This document shows, one piece after another, positions 15,601-25,167 of a DNA stretch of 62,828 nucleotides. Both the position numbers and the translations under genes were made by a program. The notes below the pieces were generated by a model. That model did no database searches. It was not told the origin of the DNA and saw only the letters and a program-made list of their open reading frames with translations. Within the stretch, counting starts at the first letter, position 1, and each line of letters begins with the position of its first letter. The DNA comes from Oligella ureolytica DSM 18253. Its GTDB lineage: Bacteria; Pseudomonadota; Gammaproteobacteria; Burkholderiales; Burkholderiaceae_B. The stretch covers positions 1 to 62,828 of the forward strand of contig NZ_KB892283.1 of assembly GCF_000373745.1 (NCBI RefSeq), read 5' to 3'.

Positions 15601-17427
15601 ATGATTACGAGATTTTTTGTTTGCGCTTTATTAGCGACGACTGCGATTATCAGCGGCTGCTCTTCAACGGGCGGACAGCTCAAAAATAATAGCGCTGCAA
15701 TCTCCAAGCAGTACAATAATGTCTGGGACCGTATCCGCGACGGTTACGCCATGCCTGATTTAAGAGATAGTCGCGTTGACTATTGGGTTGACTACTATGC
15801 TAAGCGCCCGGGTTCGGTGCAGACCATGGCCAATCGTTCCAGCAAATATATATACTACGTAACAACTGAGCTGCAAAAACGCGGTATGCCGACAGAGTTG
15901 GCTTTGTTGCCATTTGTTGAGAGCGCATACAATACCACGGCCTTATCACGTGTCAAGGCATCGGGACTCTGGCAGTTTATGCCGGCGACCGGTACGGATT
16001 TCAATTTGACTCAAAACTGGTGGCGCGATGAGCGACGTGACCCGGTCAGTTCAACACAAGCTGCGATTAATTACTTAGCTTATCTATATAATTTCCAAGA
16101 CAATGACTGGCATTTGGCACTGGCTTCTTATAATTGGGGGCAGGGTTCAGTTAAGCGTGCTCGTGAGCGCAATCTTAGGCAGGGTCTAGGGACTGATTAC
16201 CTATCGTTGAAGATGCCGACAGAAACGCGTGATTATGTACCCAAGCTGTTAGCCTTTAAGCGTATCATCAGCAATCCAAGCAAGTATGGTATTAGTTTAC
16301 CTAATGTCCCGGATCAGCCGTATTTTGAAGAGGTTGCCAAAACAGTCGATATTGATGTGGATGTTGCTGCTAAGTTAGCAGGCATGTCTTTAACTGAGTT
16401 TAAAGAGATGAATCCACAGTTTCATCGCCCGGTGATTTTAGCTGAGCACCGACAGCGCATCCTTATTCCCAAAGCCAATGTCAATACCTACAAGAAAAAT
16501 CTTGCCAGCTACAAGGGTAATTTAGCCTCTTACTCGGGCTATACGCCTAACTCAGGCGAGTCTTTAGCGAGCATCGCTCAGCGACATGGTGTCGATTTAG
16601 CTTTACTTAAGCAGCTAAATGGCTATAGCGGTAGCCAAAGTGTCGCCATTAGCGGCAGAACACTTATGTTGCCGCGCGGTAATGGTATTTCACCAAGCGC
16701 TTCGCCATCAGGGATTAGAGCGACTCCGCCTGCACCTATCCGACCTCAAGCGGTGCCTGAAGCAGCACCCGGTCCTGATATGATGTTGGCATTAATTGAG
16801 CGTACCCAGGCAAATCAGGCGGCACCTGCGCTAGCACAAAATCGTATAGCAGCGTCAGCTCCGGTGCCTGCCGCACGCCCAGCGTCGGCGCCTACAACCT
16901 CTCAAGCACCTGCATTGGCTAGCAATACGCCAAGAGCAGCGGCTGTTTCGGATCCTTTGGCTGATTTGATTCGTGCTGATGGTTCAGTGGGAACCGCAGT
17001 CCCTAGTTTGGCATCCGCTAGCGTCAGTGCCTCGAGCGCCGTTGCTGAACCGACCAGCGCGATGGTGGCAGCCAATAGCCAACCAACAGCGTCCTTACCT
17101 AATGTCGGTGGTAGTCGTTCACTCGCAAGCAATGTACAAACAAGTGGTGCAGTCGTTCAACGTGTCAGTTGGGAAGATAGCTCGAGTGCCGCTACCGTAG
17201 GAGCTCGCCCGGCCAGTTATCAGCCACAGGCAGCCACGGCTAGCGCTTCATCAGGCGCGTATCGCAATCCGGCGACGCACCGAGTCGCCAAGGGTGAAAC
17301 ACTCTATACGCTGGCACGTCGTTATAATACAAACGTTAGCGATCTGGCTGCCTTAAATCATATCGAAGTCAATGGGTTACAAGCCGGAATGGTGTTAAGA
17401 TTGCCACACTCAGGCGCTGAAGGATAA
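15601..17427 (+). CDS. mltD: Membrane-bound lytic murein transglycosylase D
   Basis: A 608-residue outer-membrane lipoprotein that cleaves peptidoglycan glycan strands. Signal with lipobox ISGC; SLT domain from about residue 85 with the catalytic Glu in LLPFVESAYNTTAL near residue 105, then ASGLWQFMPATGTDF and ALASYNWGQGSVKRA. A LysM-like repeat follows near 315-360 (GESLASIAQRHGVDLALLKQ), then an Ala/Pro/Ser-rich low-complexity linker of about 190 residues, and a clear LysM at 557-605 (GETLYTLARRYNTNVSDLAALN). The long linker is the main oddity. Upstream of fabI with a terminator between. Confidence 0.93.
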   Translation: MITRFFVCALLATTAIISGCSSTGGQLKNNSAAISKQYNNVWDRIRDGYAMPDLRDSRVDYWVDYYAKRPGSVQTMANRSSKYIYYVTTELQKRGMPTELALLPFVESAYNTTALSRVKASGLWQFMPATGTDFNLTQNWWRDERRDPVSSTQAAINYLAYLYNFQDNDWHLALASYNWGQGSVKRARERNLRQGLGTDYLSLKMPTETRDYVPKLLAFKRIISNPSKYGISLPNVPDQPYFEEVAKTVDIDVDVAAKLAGMSLTEFKEMNPQFHRPVILAEHRQRILIPKANVNTYKKNLASYKGNLASYSGYTPNSGESLASIAQRHGVDLALLKQLNGYSGSQSVAISGRTLMLPRGNGISPSASPSGIRATPPAPIRPQAVPEAAPGPDMMLALIERTQANQAAPALAQNRIAASAPVPAARPASAPTTSQAPALASNTPRAAAVSDPLADLIRADGSVGTAVPSLASASVSASSAVAEPTSAMVAANSQPTASLPNVGGSRSLASNVQTSGAVVQRVSWEDSSSAATVGARPASYQPQAATASASSGAYRNPATHRVAKGETLYTLARRYNTNVSDLAALNHIEVNGLQAGMVLRLPHSGAEG

Positions 17428-17452
17428 TCTCAGTCAGACGAGTAGTTGATAT

Positions 17453-17490
17453 TGCCTAAGCCGCTAAGTTGGTTTAGGCATTCCTTGTTT
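17453..17490 (+). terminator. Terminator after mltD
   Basis: TGCCTAAGCC at 17453-17462 pairs with GGTTTAGGCA at 17471-17480 (one G-T pair) across an eight-base loop, followed by a T-rich stretch. It lies between mltD and fabI. Confidence 0.7.
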
Positions 17491-17543
17491 ATAAAAAGAA
17501 GTTATAATTAATCATTTTAAATTAAGTTGTTACGGAAAAATTC

Positions 17544-18326
17544 ATGGGTATTTTAGCGAATAAACGAATTGTATTGACCGGTTTGATTTCAAATCGTTCT
17601 ATAGCCTACGGGATCGCCAAAGCTTGTCATGAGCAGGGCGCTGAATTGGCCTTTACTTACGCCGGCGAACGCTTTGAAGATCGTGTCAAAGAATTCGCTG
17701 AAGAGTTTGGTACTAATATTGTTGTTCCCTGTGATGTGTCCTCTGACGACAGCATCGAAAACTGCGTCAAGCAGATTGGTGAGCACTGGGGTGATGGTGT
17801 TGACGCCGTAGTCCACTCGATTGGTTTTGCACCACGTGATTCAATTGCCGGCAACTTCCTCGATGGCTATAATCGCGAAAACTTCCGCCAGGCGCATGAC
17901 GTCTCAGCATACAGCTTTGCTGCCATGGCTAAAGAGTTTTTACCTTTGGTTGAAAAGCGCCAAGGTAACTTCTTAACTCTAACTTACTTAGGTGCAGAGC
18001 GAGCGATTACCCATTACAATATGATGGGCTTGGCTAAGGCATCACTTGAGGCAAGCGTACGCTACTTGGCCAAAGCGGTTGGCGACAAAGGTATCCGTGT
18101 TAATGGTATCTCTGCCGGGCCGATCAAGACACTTGCCGCTGCAGGTATCAAGGACTTTAATTACATTTTTAATTTTGTTGCAGAGCATGCGCCACTTAAG
18201 CGCGGTGTAGATATTGACGATGTCGGTAAGTCTGCTGCCTTCTTATTGTCCGATCTGGCGTCAGGTATTACCGGCGAGATCCTACACGTTGATGCAGGTT
18301 TCAATGCTGTCGTGTCAGGTCTATAG
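17544..18326 (+). CDS. fabI: Enoyl-[acyl-carrier-protein] reductase, NADH (FabI)
   Basis: Last reduction step of each fatty-acid elongation cycle, reducing trans-2-enoyl-ACP. A 260-residue short-chain dehydrogenase fold protein: GLISNRSIAYGIAKACHEQGAEL (nucleotide-binding start characteristic of FabI), HSIGFAPRD, LTYLGAERAITHYNMMGLAK containing the active Tyr and the Y-x6-K pair, and SAGPIKTLAAAGIKDF. It is followed by a clear terminator, so it is probably a single-gene unit. Confidence 0.96.
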   Translation: MGILANKRIVLTGLISNRSIAYGIAKACHEQGAELAFTYAGERFEDRVKEFAEEFGTNIVVPCDVSSDDSIENCVKQIGEHWGDGVDAVVHSIGFAPRDSIAGNFLDGYNRENFRQAHDVSAYSFAAMAKEFLPLVEKRQGNFLTLTYLGAERAITHYNMMGLAKASLEASVRYLAKAVGDKGIRVNGISAGPIKTLAAAGIKDFNYIFNFVAEHAPLKRGVDIDDVGKSAAFLLSDLASGITGEILHVDAGFNAVVSGL

Positions 18327-18345
18327 TTGTTAAGTGTTAATTGAT

Positions 18346-18383
18346 AAAAGCCTAGGTTGATTTTGTCACTTAGGCTTTTTTAT
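18346..18383 (+). terminator. Terminator after fabI
   Basis: AAAAGCCTA at 18346-18354 pairs with TAGGCTTTT at 18371-18379, then continues as a T run. It sits 20 bases after the fabI stop. Confidence 0.8.
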
Positions 18384-18405
18384 TTGAAGGTATAGTATTT
18401 CAAAG

Positions 18406-19119
18406 ATGCGTCAAATTGTTTTAGATACGGAAACTACGGGTATAGATGCTAAAAATGGCGATCGTATTATCGAAATTGGTTGCGTTGAATTAGTTAATCG
18501 TCAGCCTACAGGCAATAATTTACATATTTACATTAACCCTGAAAGAGAGTCAGATCCCGGGGCGTTAGCAGTTCACGGATTAACTACTGAGTTCTTAAGC
18601 CAGTATAATACCTTCGATCAGCATGCTCAGGAAATTGCTGATTATCTGGCCGATGCAGAGCTGCTTATTCATAACGCGCCCTTTGACGTGGGTTTCCTAA
18701 ATGCTGAGTTTGCGCGCTACAACATGGCTCCGGTTCAGGAGATCGCCGGCAAGGTTACCGATACCTTGGCATTAGCCCGTTCAAAGTTTCCCGGTCAGCG
18801 TAATAGCTTAGATGCACTCTGTGACCGACTAAAAATCTCTAATGAGCACCGTGTCTTACACGGCGCCTTACTGGATGCTGAGCTTCTGGCCGAAGTCTGG
18901 CTTGCCATGACGCGAGAGCAGTTTGGCTTATTAGACGCTTTTCAAAATGAAGATCAAGCGTCTGTCTCTCAGTCAGACACAGCGGCGGCCGGCTTTATCA
19001 ATGCCTTAAATTTGCCGGTGATTCAGGCAGATGCAGAAGAGCTTAAAGAGCATCAGGTCTATGTTGAGGTGTTGGACAAAGCAATTGGTGAGCAGTCGCT
19101 TTGGCATCGATTCAAGTAA
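18406..19119 (+). CDS. dnaQ: DNA polymerase III epsilon subunit (proofreading exonuclease)
   Basis: The 3'-5' proofreading exonuclease of the replicative polymerase. The 237-residue protein shows Exo I QIVLDTETTGIDAKNGDRIIEIG (Asp and Glu), Exo II LLIHNAPFDVGFLNAEF and Exo III HGALLDAELLAEVW (HxAxxD). The C-terminal stretch that binds the alpha subunit follows. It comes just after the fabI terminator, without a visible strong ribosome site. Confidence 0.95.
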   Translation: MRQIVLDTETTGIDAKNGDRIIEIGCVELVNRQPTGNNLHIYINPERESDPGALAVHGLTTEFLSQYNTFDQHAQEIADYLADAELLIHNAPFDVGFLNAEFARYNMAPVQEIAGKVTDTLALARSKFPGQRNSLDALCDRLKISNEHRVLHGALLDAELLAEVWLAMTREQFGLLDAFQNEDQASVSQSDTAAAGFINALNLPVIQADAEELKEHQVYVEVLDKAIGEQSLWHRFK

Positions 19120-19292
19120 TTATCGTATAAATTATGTATGTATTGGGTGACAGCCTGTATACTTTTTCTTGTTTAAAAGCAAATTAATTTAATAATAAAG
19201 CAAATAAGCATGGAAATAGCGAATTAGTTATTTATTTAATTGCTTAGATGTTTATAATAGGGATAAGGCACAGTTTTTATGAGTTATCTATC

Positions 19293-19643
19293 ATGAGTGA
19301 AGTATCATTTACACAGCTTAATGACGAGTATGCGGTTACCCCTCAGCTTAGACTGGAGGATGTACAGGCAGTTAGCCAAGCCGGTTTTCGCACCTTGTTG
19401 ATTAATCGTCCTGATGGTGAGGGCGGGCCACAGCAGCCCACCTCGGCAGAGATGATTGCAGCAGCCGAAAGTTTAGGAATCAAGGCCGTTTATTTACCCA
19501 TTATTAGTGGTGGACCGACTGAGGCTGAGGTTGAGGAGTTCTCAGTCATCATTGAAGAGTTGCCTAAGCCTGTCTTAGCCTACTGTCGTAGTGGTAATCG
19601 TAGCGCAACTATTTATGCCATAGCGGCAGCGAGAGAATCTTAA
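19293..19643 (+). CDS. TIGR01244 family phosphatase/sulfurtransferase-like protein
   Basis: A 116-residue protein with the beta-lactamase-hydrolase-like phosphatase fold (DUF442): EVSFTQLNDEYAVTPQLRLEDVQAVSQAGFRTLLINRPDGE and the P-loop signature AYCRSGNRSA, a CX5R active site. Related domains are fused to or adjacent to persulfide dioxygenases in sulfide oxidation. No such gene is nearby here. ATG at 19293 gives the usual start; an earlier in-frame start at 19248 lies in AT-rich leader. It is 13 bases before the universal stress protein and probably co-transcribed. Confidence 0.8.
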   Translation: MSEVSFTQLNDEYAVTPQLRLEDVQAVSQAGFRTLLINRPDGEGGPQQPTSAEMIAAAESLGIKAVYLPIISGGPTEAEVEEFSVIIEELPKPVLAYCRSGNRSATIYAIAAARES

Positions 19644-19656
19644 CAAGGAGATAATT

Positions 19657-20121
19657 ATGTATAAGAAAATTTTATTACCGATCGACGGTTCTGATATTTC
19701 AGTACAAACTGCAAATTCGGGTATTTCATTTGCTCGTCAAATTGGTGCGGAGATTGTAGTTCTTAACGTCACCCAGCCTTTTTCAACCCTAGTCGGTTTT
19801 GATGGTGTGGCTGCGTCTTATGCTATCTCTGATACAGACTATGAGGAAGCTGCTCGCAGAGAAGCCGAAGAGTACTTGAAGCCGGTGATGGACCGCGCAG
19901 AAACCGCCGGTGTCAAGGCAAATTCTGTCATCGTGTCTAATTACAATGTGGCCGATGGTGTCGTTGAAGCAGCTAAGGACCATGGTTGTGATTTAATTTA
20001 TATCGCCACTCACGGTCGCAGCGGCTTGTCCCGTTTGCTGTTAGGTAGTGTGACTTCTAAAGTCATTCAACTAGCACCCGTATCAGTGCTCGTATACCGC
20101 TTAGAAGGCGATAAGAGCTAG
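19657..20121 (+). CDS. Universal stress protein (UspA family)
   Basis: A 154-residue cytoplasmic ATP-binding stress protein. MYKKILLPIDGSDISVQT is the family start and THGRSGLSRLLLGSVTSKVI contains the G-2x-G-9x-G(S/T) nucleotide-binding motif, so this is an ATP-binding member. AGGAG precedes the ATG. Likely co-expressed with the TIGR01244 gene; the terminator downstream closes the unit. Confidence 0.93.
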   Translation: MYKKILLPIDGSDISVQTANSGISFARQIGAEIVVLNVTQPFSTLVGFDGVAASYAISDTDYEEAARREAEEYLKPVMDRAETAGVKANSVIVSNYNVADGVVEAAKDHGCDLIYIATHGRSGLSRLLLGSVTSKVIQLAPVSVLVYRLEGDKS

Positions 20122-20165
20122 TTGTCAGTTTGACTTTCTTCATTTAGATAAGCACATAAGCACAT

Positions 20166-20194
20166 AAGCCCATGAGTTTTCATGGGCTTTTTTC
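20166..20194 (+). terminator. Terminator after the universal stress protein
   Basis: AAGCCCATGA at 20166-20175 pairs perfectly with TCATGGGCTT at 20180-20189 around a four-base loop, followed by T residues. A short direct repeat of ATAAGCAC precedes it. Confidence 0.85.
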
Positions 20195-20311
20195 TTGCCT
20201 GCGTCTGTGTGTCATCTACGATAGTGTTGCTTGACCTAAGCTAACGTTGAGGTTTTTAGTTTCAGCTATGATAATTAATTAAGTGTTATTTATAAAAAGG
20301 AGAAATTAATA

Positions 20312-21217
20312 ATGCGTTTGGATTGGTTGGAAGATTACATTGCTTTAGCAAAAACCGGTAGCTTCAGTCTTGCTGCACAGAGCCGTTTTGTGACTCATCC
20401 TGCTTTTGGACGCCGTATCAAGGCAGTAGAAGAGTGGGTTGGTACACCTTTAATTATTCGTAGTCAGCCTATCAAACTTACGCAGGCGGGTATGGTGTTT
20501 TTAGAGGCTGCGCTGCAAGTTGTCGAGTGCCTTCGCTCGGTCAAGGTTCAGTTAAGTGATGACTATCAGGATAACGAAGAGAGTCTGCGTATCACGACGG
20601 GACGTGCGTTGGCGAGTTTGTTTTTCCCGCAGTGGTACAAAGACATTGTGGATGATTTGGGATTTTTTCATGCGCACATCTCAACGAGTGGTGCTGAAGG
20701 CTCGATCTATAAGCTCATTTCCAGAGAATCTGATTTACTCATTGCATATAAAACACCCTTGACTGAGCTCCTTATTGATGAGCAGGATTTTGACTCTATC
20801 GTGGTCGGACACGAGCCAATTGTTCCGGTGAGTGCGGTAGGGGCTTCAGGGGCTCCCTTATTTAATTTAGATCTAAAGTCAAGCGGCGCTATTCCGTGGT
20901 TAAGTTTTAGTCAAGCTCTTTCACTTCGCGCAATACTGGTTAGACACTTACAGGAATTAGATTGTTTGCGTCATTTTAAGAGCGTATTTGAAGCCGATAC
21001 TTACGACACGATACTGGAAATGGTCAAAAAAGGGGTAGGTATTGCCTGGTTACCTTACTCGGTGATTAAAAAAGATATTCAAAGTCAAAAAGTTAAAATT
21101 ATCGGTGAAAAGCGCTTTCAATTTCAAACAGATATCCTACTCTATAAGCACAAAGACATGCTGCATCCCTACTTAGAGCGTATTTGGCAGCGCAATACCT
21201 CCCTTTCTTTGTCCTAA
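20312..21217 (+). CDS. LysR-family transcriptional regulator
   Basis: A 301-residue regulator with an N-terminal winged helix-turn-helix (MRLDWLEDYIALAKTGSFSLAAQSRFVTHPAFGRRIKAVEEWVG) and a periplasmic-binding-protein-like effector domain (about residues 90-295). It is next to and codirectional with the SLC13 transporter and tartrate/fumarate hydratase genes, and is the likely regulator of that unit, by analogy to TtdR of E. coli, although TtdR is divergently placed there. AAAGGAG precedes the ATG. Confidence 0.88.
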   Translation: MRLDWLEDYIALAKTGSFSLAAQSRFVTHPAFGRRIKAVEEWVGTPLIIRSQPIKLTQAGMVFLEAALQVVECLRSVKVQLSDDYQDNEESLRITTGRALASLFFPQWYKDIVDDLGFFHAHISTSGAEGSIYKLISRESDLLIAYKTPLTELLIDEQDFDSIVVGHEPIVPVSAVGASGAPLFNLDLKSSGAIPWLSFSQALSLRAILVRHLQELDCLRHFKSVFEADTYDTILEMVKKGVGIAWLPYSVIKKDIQSQKVKIIGEKRFQFQTDILLYKHKDMLHPYLERIWQRNTSLSLS

Positions 21218-21290
21218 ACTTCCCCATTAAGCAAATAGCACAAGATTGTGTCTAAATAGCAATTATTAAAATTTAGCGATTGCTAAGATG

Positions 21291-21318
21291 GTCTCCTCAA
21301 TAATGATAATGAGGAGAC
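21291..21318 (+). promoter_or_regulatory. Hairpin covering the SLC13 ribosome site, with Fur-like core
   Basis: GTCTCCTCA at 21291-21299 pairs perfectly with TGAGGAGAC at 21310-21318. The GGAG that serves the ATG at 21323 is within the right arm, so the hairpin in mRNA would hide it. The loop is ATAATGATAA, which together with flanking bases resembles half of a Fur site. As DNA it is also a dyad suitable for a LysR protein. Which of these applies is not known. Confidence 0.5.
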
Positions 21319-21322
21319 TACG

Positions 21323-22612
21323 ATGAGTGATGCCACAATCACCATTCTATTTTTACTATTTGCGATTATATTTTTTGTTTCAGAAATTATTCCACTAGCG
21401 GTCACAGCAATGCTGTTGAGCGTGGGGCTTGCTCTTACCGGCGTGCTCCCGGCCAAAGATGCGTTTGCAGGTTTTGTGGATTCCAACGTGTTGCTCTTTA
21501 TGGCGATGTTCATCATAGGGGCGGCTATTTTTGAAACCGGCATGGCAAAACGCATAGGGGGGCATGTGACCCGTTTTGCTAAAACCGAGTCACACTTAAT
21601 TATTGCTCTGATGGTGATTACCGGGCTAATGTCGGGTTTGTTATCAAACACAGGGACAGCAGCTGTTTTGATCCCGATGGTGTTAGGTATTGCACAGAAA
21701 ACCGGCTTTAATAAAAAGAGACTTTTGCTGCCTTTAGTGATTGCAGCTGCCATGGGCGGTAATCTCAGTCTGATTGGTGCGCCGGGCAATCTGATCGCTC
21801 AAGCAGGTTTACAACAAATGGGCTTGTCCTTTGGTTTCTTTGAGTTTGCCAAAGTGGGATTGCCTATTTTGGGTGTTGGGATTTTGTACTTCGTATTTTT
21901 TGGCCAAAAACTTTTACCCAACACGACGTCTGAGGATGTTGCCAAAGGCGATTCAATCAACTTTTTTGATCAAGAGCAAGACGAATCCTGTGAGTCACGC
22001 TGGAAGCAAAACGTAGCATTTATTGTGCTTGTGCTCACGGTATTGGCCATGGTGTTTGAGAAGAAATTAGGTGTACCTCTCTTTGTCAGTGCTTGGGCTG
22101 GCGCCTTGATTTTAATCGTTAGCGGCGTGATCAGCGAAAACTCGGCGATGCGTTCGATTGATATGAAAACCATCATGCTGTTTGTGGGTTCATTGTCACT
22201 TGCGGTCGCGCTCAATAAGTCCGGTGCCGGAGAAATCATTGCAGGCGGCATGATTAATCTGATGGGGTCCGATCCTTCGCCTTTTGTCGTCTTATTGGTC
22301 GTGTTCCTGGTTGCCGTTGTTTTGACTAATTTTATGTCTAACACAGCCACGACGGCATTGCTGGTACCTATTTGTTTAGCCATTGCCGAACAGCTACAGG
22401 CTGATCCTAAAGCCGTTTTAATGGCGACTGTGGTTGGCGGATCGTTGGCTTATGCAACACCGATTGGGATGCCTGCCAACACAATGATCTATGGCATTGG
22501 TAACTATCGCTTTATGGACTACGTAAAAGTCGGTTTACCACTCATTGTATTAGCGATGGTTGTGGCGCTCGTACTACTACCTATTATTTTCCCTTTTTTC
22601 CCTAACCATTAA
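21323..22612 (+). CDS. SLC13-family anion (dicarboxylate-type) transporter
   Basis: A 429-residue inner-membrane protein of the DASS/ArsB-NhaD ion-transporter fold. It has two inverted repeats, each with the S-N-T signature: LSNTGTAAVLIPMVLG (first) and MSNTATTALLVPICLAIA (second), the usual Na+/substrate site of SLC13 proteins, plus GAPGNLIAQ. It is 18 bases before the ttdA-like gene, so L-tartrate, fumarate or a related C4 dicarboxylate is the likely cargo. It belongs to the short SLC13 branch and is not a close CitT/TtdT type. Confidence 0.85.
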   Translation: MSDATITILFLLFAIIFFVSEIIPLAVTAMLLSVGLALTGVLPAKDAFAGFVDSNVLLFMAMFIIGAAIFETGMAKRIGGHVTRFAKTESHLIIALMVITGLMSGLLSNTGTAAVLIPMVLGIAQKTGFNKKRLLLPLVIAAAMGGNLSLIGAPGNLIAQAGLQQMGLSFGFFEFAKVGLPILGVGILYFVFFGQKLLPNTTSEDVAKGDSINFFDQEQDESCESRWKQNVAFIVLVLTVLAMVFEKKLGVPLFVSAWAGALILIVSGVISENSAMRSIDMKTIMLFVGSLSLAVALNKSGAGEIIAGGMINLMGSDPSPFVVLLVVFLVAVVLTNFMSNTATTALLVPICLAIAEQLQADPKAVLMATVVGGSLAYATPIGMPANTMIYGIGNYRFMDYVKVGLPLIVLAMVVALVLLPIIFPFFPNH

Positions 22613-22629
22613 TTGATAGAGGGCTCGAC

Positions 22630-23529
22630 ATGAGTAAAGAAGATCAAATTCAAACCATGCATGACACGATGAGTAAGTTTATTTCTCTCGTAAGTTATAA
22701 ATTACCGGATGATGTGACGGCTAAATTATCTGATTTAAAAGCACAAGAAGAATATCCTCTGGCTAAAGTGATTTACGCCACCATGGAGCGTAATCAGGAG
22801 TTGGCAGAGGATCTGAAGCGACCGAGTTGCCAAGACACCGGTGTCATGCAGTTTTTTGTGAGTTGCGGTGGGAATTTTCCACTGATAGGCCAAGTGGACA
22901 AGATTCTAAAACAAGCGGTTATCAAAGCCACTGTCGATACGCCATTACGCCATAACTCCGTGGAAACCTTTGATGAATACAACACAGGGCTAAATGTGGG
23001 TGATGGTACCCCATCTATTTTCTGGGAAATTAAAGAAGATAGTGATGACTGTGAAATTTACACCTACATGGCAGGAGGCGGTTGTACCTTGCCCGGTCAA
23101 GCCACTGTTTTGATGCCTGGCGAGGGCTATGAAGGGGTCGTACGTTTTGTGCTTGATCGTATGACGAGTTATGGCCTCAATGCTTGTCCGCCATTATTAG
23201 TAGGAATAGGTGTGGCGACTTCTGTTGAAACGGCGGCTTTATTATCCAAAAAAGCCTTGATGCGTCCTGTCGGTAGTCGTAACCCTAATGAACGCGCTTC
23301 ACGATTAGAGGAGTTATTAGAAGAAGGTATGAACCAACTCGGTATTGGTCCTCAGGGATTGTCAGGCAGCAAAACCGTGATGGGCGTAAATATTGAAAAC
23401 TCAGCACGCCACCCGTCAACGATCGGCGTTGCTTTAAATACAGGTTGTTGGTCACATCGCCGCGGCAAAATTGTATTTGACCGTGACCTTAACTACACCA
23501 CACCATCACATCAAGGAGCGCAGCTATGA
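22630..23529 (+). CDS. ttdA: L(+)-tartrate dehydratase / class I fumarate hydratase, alpha subunit
   Basis: The [4Fe-4S] catalytic subunit of a two-subunit hydro-lyase that converts L-tartrate to oxaloacetate (or interconverts fumarate and malate). Three cluster cysteines are visible: [12 protein letters not shown] near residue 65, [17 protein letters not shown] near 150 and [11 protein letters not shown] near 272. The 299-residue length matches TtdA. Its ATGA overlap with the next gene indicates coupling of subunits. Fumarate and tartrate enzymes of this class are close, so the substrate is inferred from the strong TtdB likeness of its partner. Confidence 0.88.
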   Translation: MSKEDQIQTMHDTMSKFISLVSYKLPDDVTAKLSDLKAQEEYPLAKVIYATMERNQELAEDLKRPSCQDTGVMQFFVSCGGNFPLIGQVDKILKQAVIKATVDTPLRHNSVETFDEYNTGLNVGDGTPSIFWEIKEDSDDCEIYTYMAGGGCTLPGQATVLMPGEGYEGVVRFVLDRMTSYGLNACPPLLVGIGVATSVETAALLSKKALMRPVGSRNPNERASRLEELLEEGMNQLGIGPQGLSGSKTVMGVNIENSARHPSTIGVALNTGCWSHRRGKIVFDRDLNYTTPSHQGAQL

Positions 23530-24137
23530 CTAAACACATTTTAATGACACCCATTAAAGATGAAGATATTAATGCTTTAAAGGTGGGTGACATTGTTTAT
23601 CTCACCGGTATTATGGTGACCTGTAGAGACGTGGCGCATCGCCGTTTAATTGAGCATGGACGTGAATTACCGGTGAATCTGGAGGGCGGTGCCATCTTAC
23701 ATGCGGGTCCGATTGTTAAACAAATGGACGATCAACACTATGAAATGATCTCTATTGGGCCGACCACTAGTATGCGCATGGAAAAATTCGAAAAAGAGTT
23801 TATTGCGCAGACGGGTGTCAAGCTGATCATTGGTAAAGGTGGCATGGGGGCGCAAACCCAAGCAGCCTGTAAAGAGCATAAAGCGCTGCACTTGGTGTAC
23901 CCCGCGGGTAATGCAGTTTTTGCAGCCACTAAAGTCAAAAGAATTGTTGATGCCCAGTGGACTGACTTAGGAATGCCGGAAACGCTCTGGGTATGTGAGG
24001 TAGAAGAATTTGGGCCGCTCATCGTATCGATTGATACGGAAGGCCGTAATGTGTTTGAAGAAAATAAAATACGTTACAACGCCCGTAAAGAAGAAGTCTA
24101 TCAAAACATTATCAAAGAAGTCGGCTTTATTAAATAG
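23526..24137 (+). CDS. ttdB: L(+)-tartrate dehydratase / class I fumarate hydratase, beta subunit
   Basis: A 203-residue beta subunit, near the 201 aa of E. coli TtdB and similar along its whole length: [55 protein letters not shown] and [19 protein letters not shown]. It supplies part of the substrate site. It starts inside the stop of the alpha-subunit gene (four-base overlap). Confidence 0.9.
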   Translation: MTKHILMTPIKDEDINALKVGDIVYLTGIMVTCRDVAHRRLIEHGRELPVNLEGGAILHAGPIVKQMDDQHYEMISIGPTTSMRMEKFEKEFIAQTGVKLIIGKGGMGAQTQAACKEHKALHLVYPAGNAVFAATKVKRIVDAQWTDLGMPETLWVCEVEEFGPLIVSIDTEGRNVFEENKIRYNARKEEVYQNIIKEVGFIK

Positions 24138-24144
24138 TCGTATG

Positions 24145-24180
24145 GGGTCGTCTTTGTGTCAGCCAAGACAAAGACGACCC
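24145..24180. terminator. Strong hairpin between ttdB and bioB
   Basis: GGGTCGTCTTTGT at 24145-24157 and ACAAAGACGACCC at 24168-24180 form a perfect 13-base stem with a 10-base loop, between two convergent genes. Neither side has a clear T tract, so termination efficiency is uncertain. Confidence 0.55.
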
Positions 24181-24189
24181 GTGTCTTGG

Positions 24190-25167
24190 TTATGAATAAA
24201 GATCTAAGCGTTCAAAGAGCGCTTGATCTTTTTCTCTTTGTGGGTTGGCAGTAGTTAGTAAGCAATCACCATAAAAAATAGAGTTGGCGCCCGCCATGAA
24301 GCAAAGTGCTTGCGTGCCATCGTCCATTTGTTCGCGTCCAGCTGATAGACGGACTTTGGCATTAGGCATCAAAATCCGTGCGACAGCGATGGTACGAATA
24401 AACTCAAAGGGATCTAAATCCTCTTCGTCTGCGAGTGGGGTACCCGCGACCTTAACCAAATGGTTAATAGGTACGGATTGTGACGGCGGATTCATATTGG
24501 CTAATTCAGCAAGCAAACCGGCACGCTCACGGCGTGATTCTCCTAAACCGACAATACCGCCGCAACATACATTAATCCCGGCATTGCGTACACGCTCAAG
24601 CGTATCCAGACGATCTTGATAGGTCCGGGTGGTGATGATGTTTCCATAAAACTCAGGTGCTGTATCAATGTTGTGGTTGTAGTAATCAAGGCCGGCTTCT
24701 TTTAATTGCTCGGCTTGACCGTCTTTTAGCATACCGAGCGTGACACAGGTTTCCATCCCCAGGGCTTTGACTTGGCGAACCATTTCACTAACGACTTCGA
24801 CCTGATGCTCTTTTGGACCGCGCCAAGCGGCGCCCATACAGAATCGTGAAGCGCCTTGCTCTTTAGCTGCTTGAGCGGCTTTAACGACTTCTTCGACGGC
24901 CATGAGTTTTTCTTTTTCTACGTTGGTGGTGTAGCGCGATGATTGAGGGCAATAGCTACAATCTTCCGGGCAACCCCCGGTTTTAATGGATAAAAGAGTT
25001 GATAACTGAACCTCACCGACTGGATGAAACTGTCGATGAATAGTTTGTGCTTGAAACATGAGCTCCATAAAGGGCAGTTCAAAAAGTTTAGTTACCTCAG
25101 TAATTGACCACTTGTTTATGTCGAGTTGGTCAGCATTGTGTGTGCGTGATAAAGCAATCGTTTCCAT
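24190..25167 (-). CDS. bioB: Biotin synthase
   Basis: Radical-SAM enzyme inserting sulfur into dethiobiotin. The 325-residue protein has the SAM cluster motif [16 protein letters not shown] (CxxxCxxC), the [2Fe-2S] cluster ligands in later Cys such as CMGAAW, MLKDGQ and [14 protein letters not shown]...[12 protein letters not shown], and the Arg in SAGR. ATG at 25167 has GGAG six bases before. No other biotin genes lie in the window. The upstream gap shows no clear BirA operator. Confidence 0.96.
   Translation of the reverse strand: METIALSRTHNADQLDINKWSITEVTKLFELPFMELMFQAQTIHRQFHPVGEVQLSTLLSIKTGGCPEDCSYCPQSSRYTTNVEKEKLMAVEEVVKAAQAAKEQGASRFCMGAAWRGPKEHQVEVVSEMVRQVKALGMETCVTLGMLKDGQAEQLKEAGLDYYNHNIDTAPEFYGNIITTRTYQDRLDTLERVRNAGINVCCGGIVGLGESRRERAGLLAELANMNPPSQSVPINHLVKVAGTPLADEEDLDPFEFIRTIAVARILMPNAKVRLSAGREQMDDGTQALCFMAGANSIFYGDCLLTTANPQREKDQALFERLDLYS

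Noticed and set aside
21283-21789. 168-codon minus-strand frame over the SLC13 gene
   Set aside because: Antisense of a strongly supported membrane protein; Ser/Ile-rich content is typical of a shadow.
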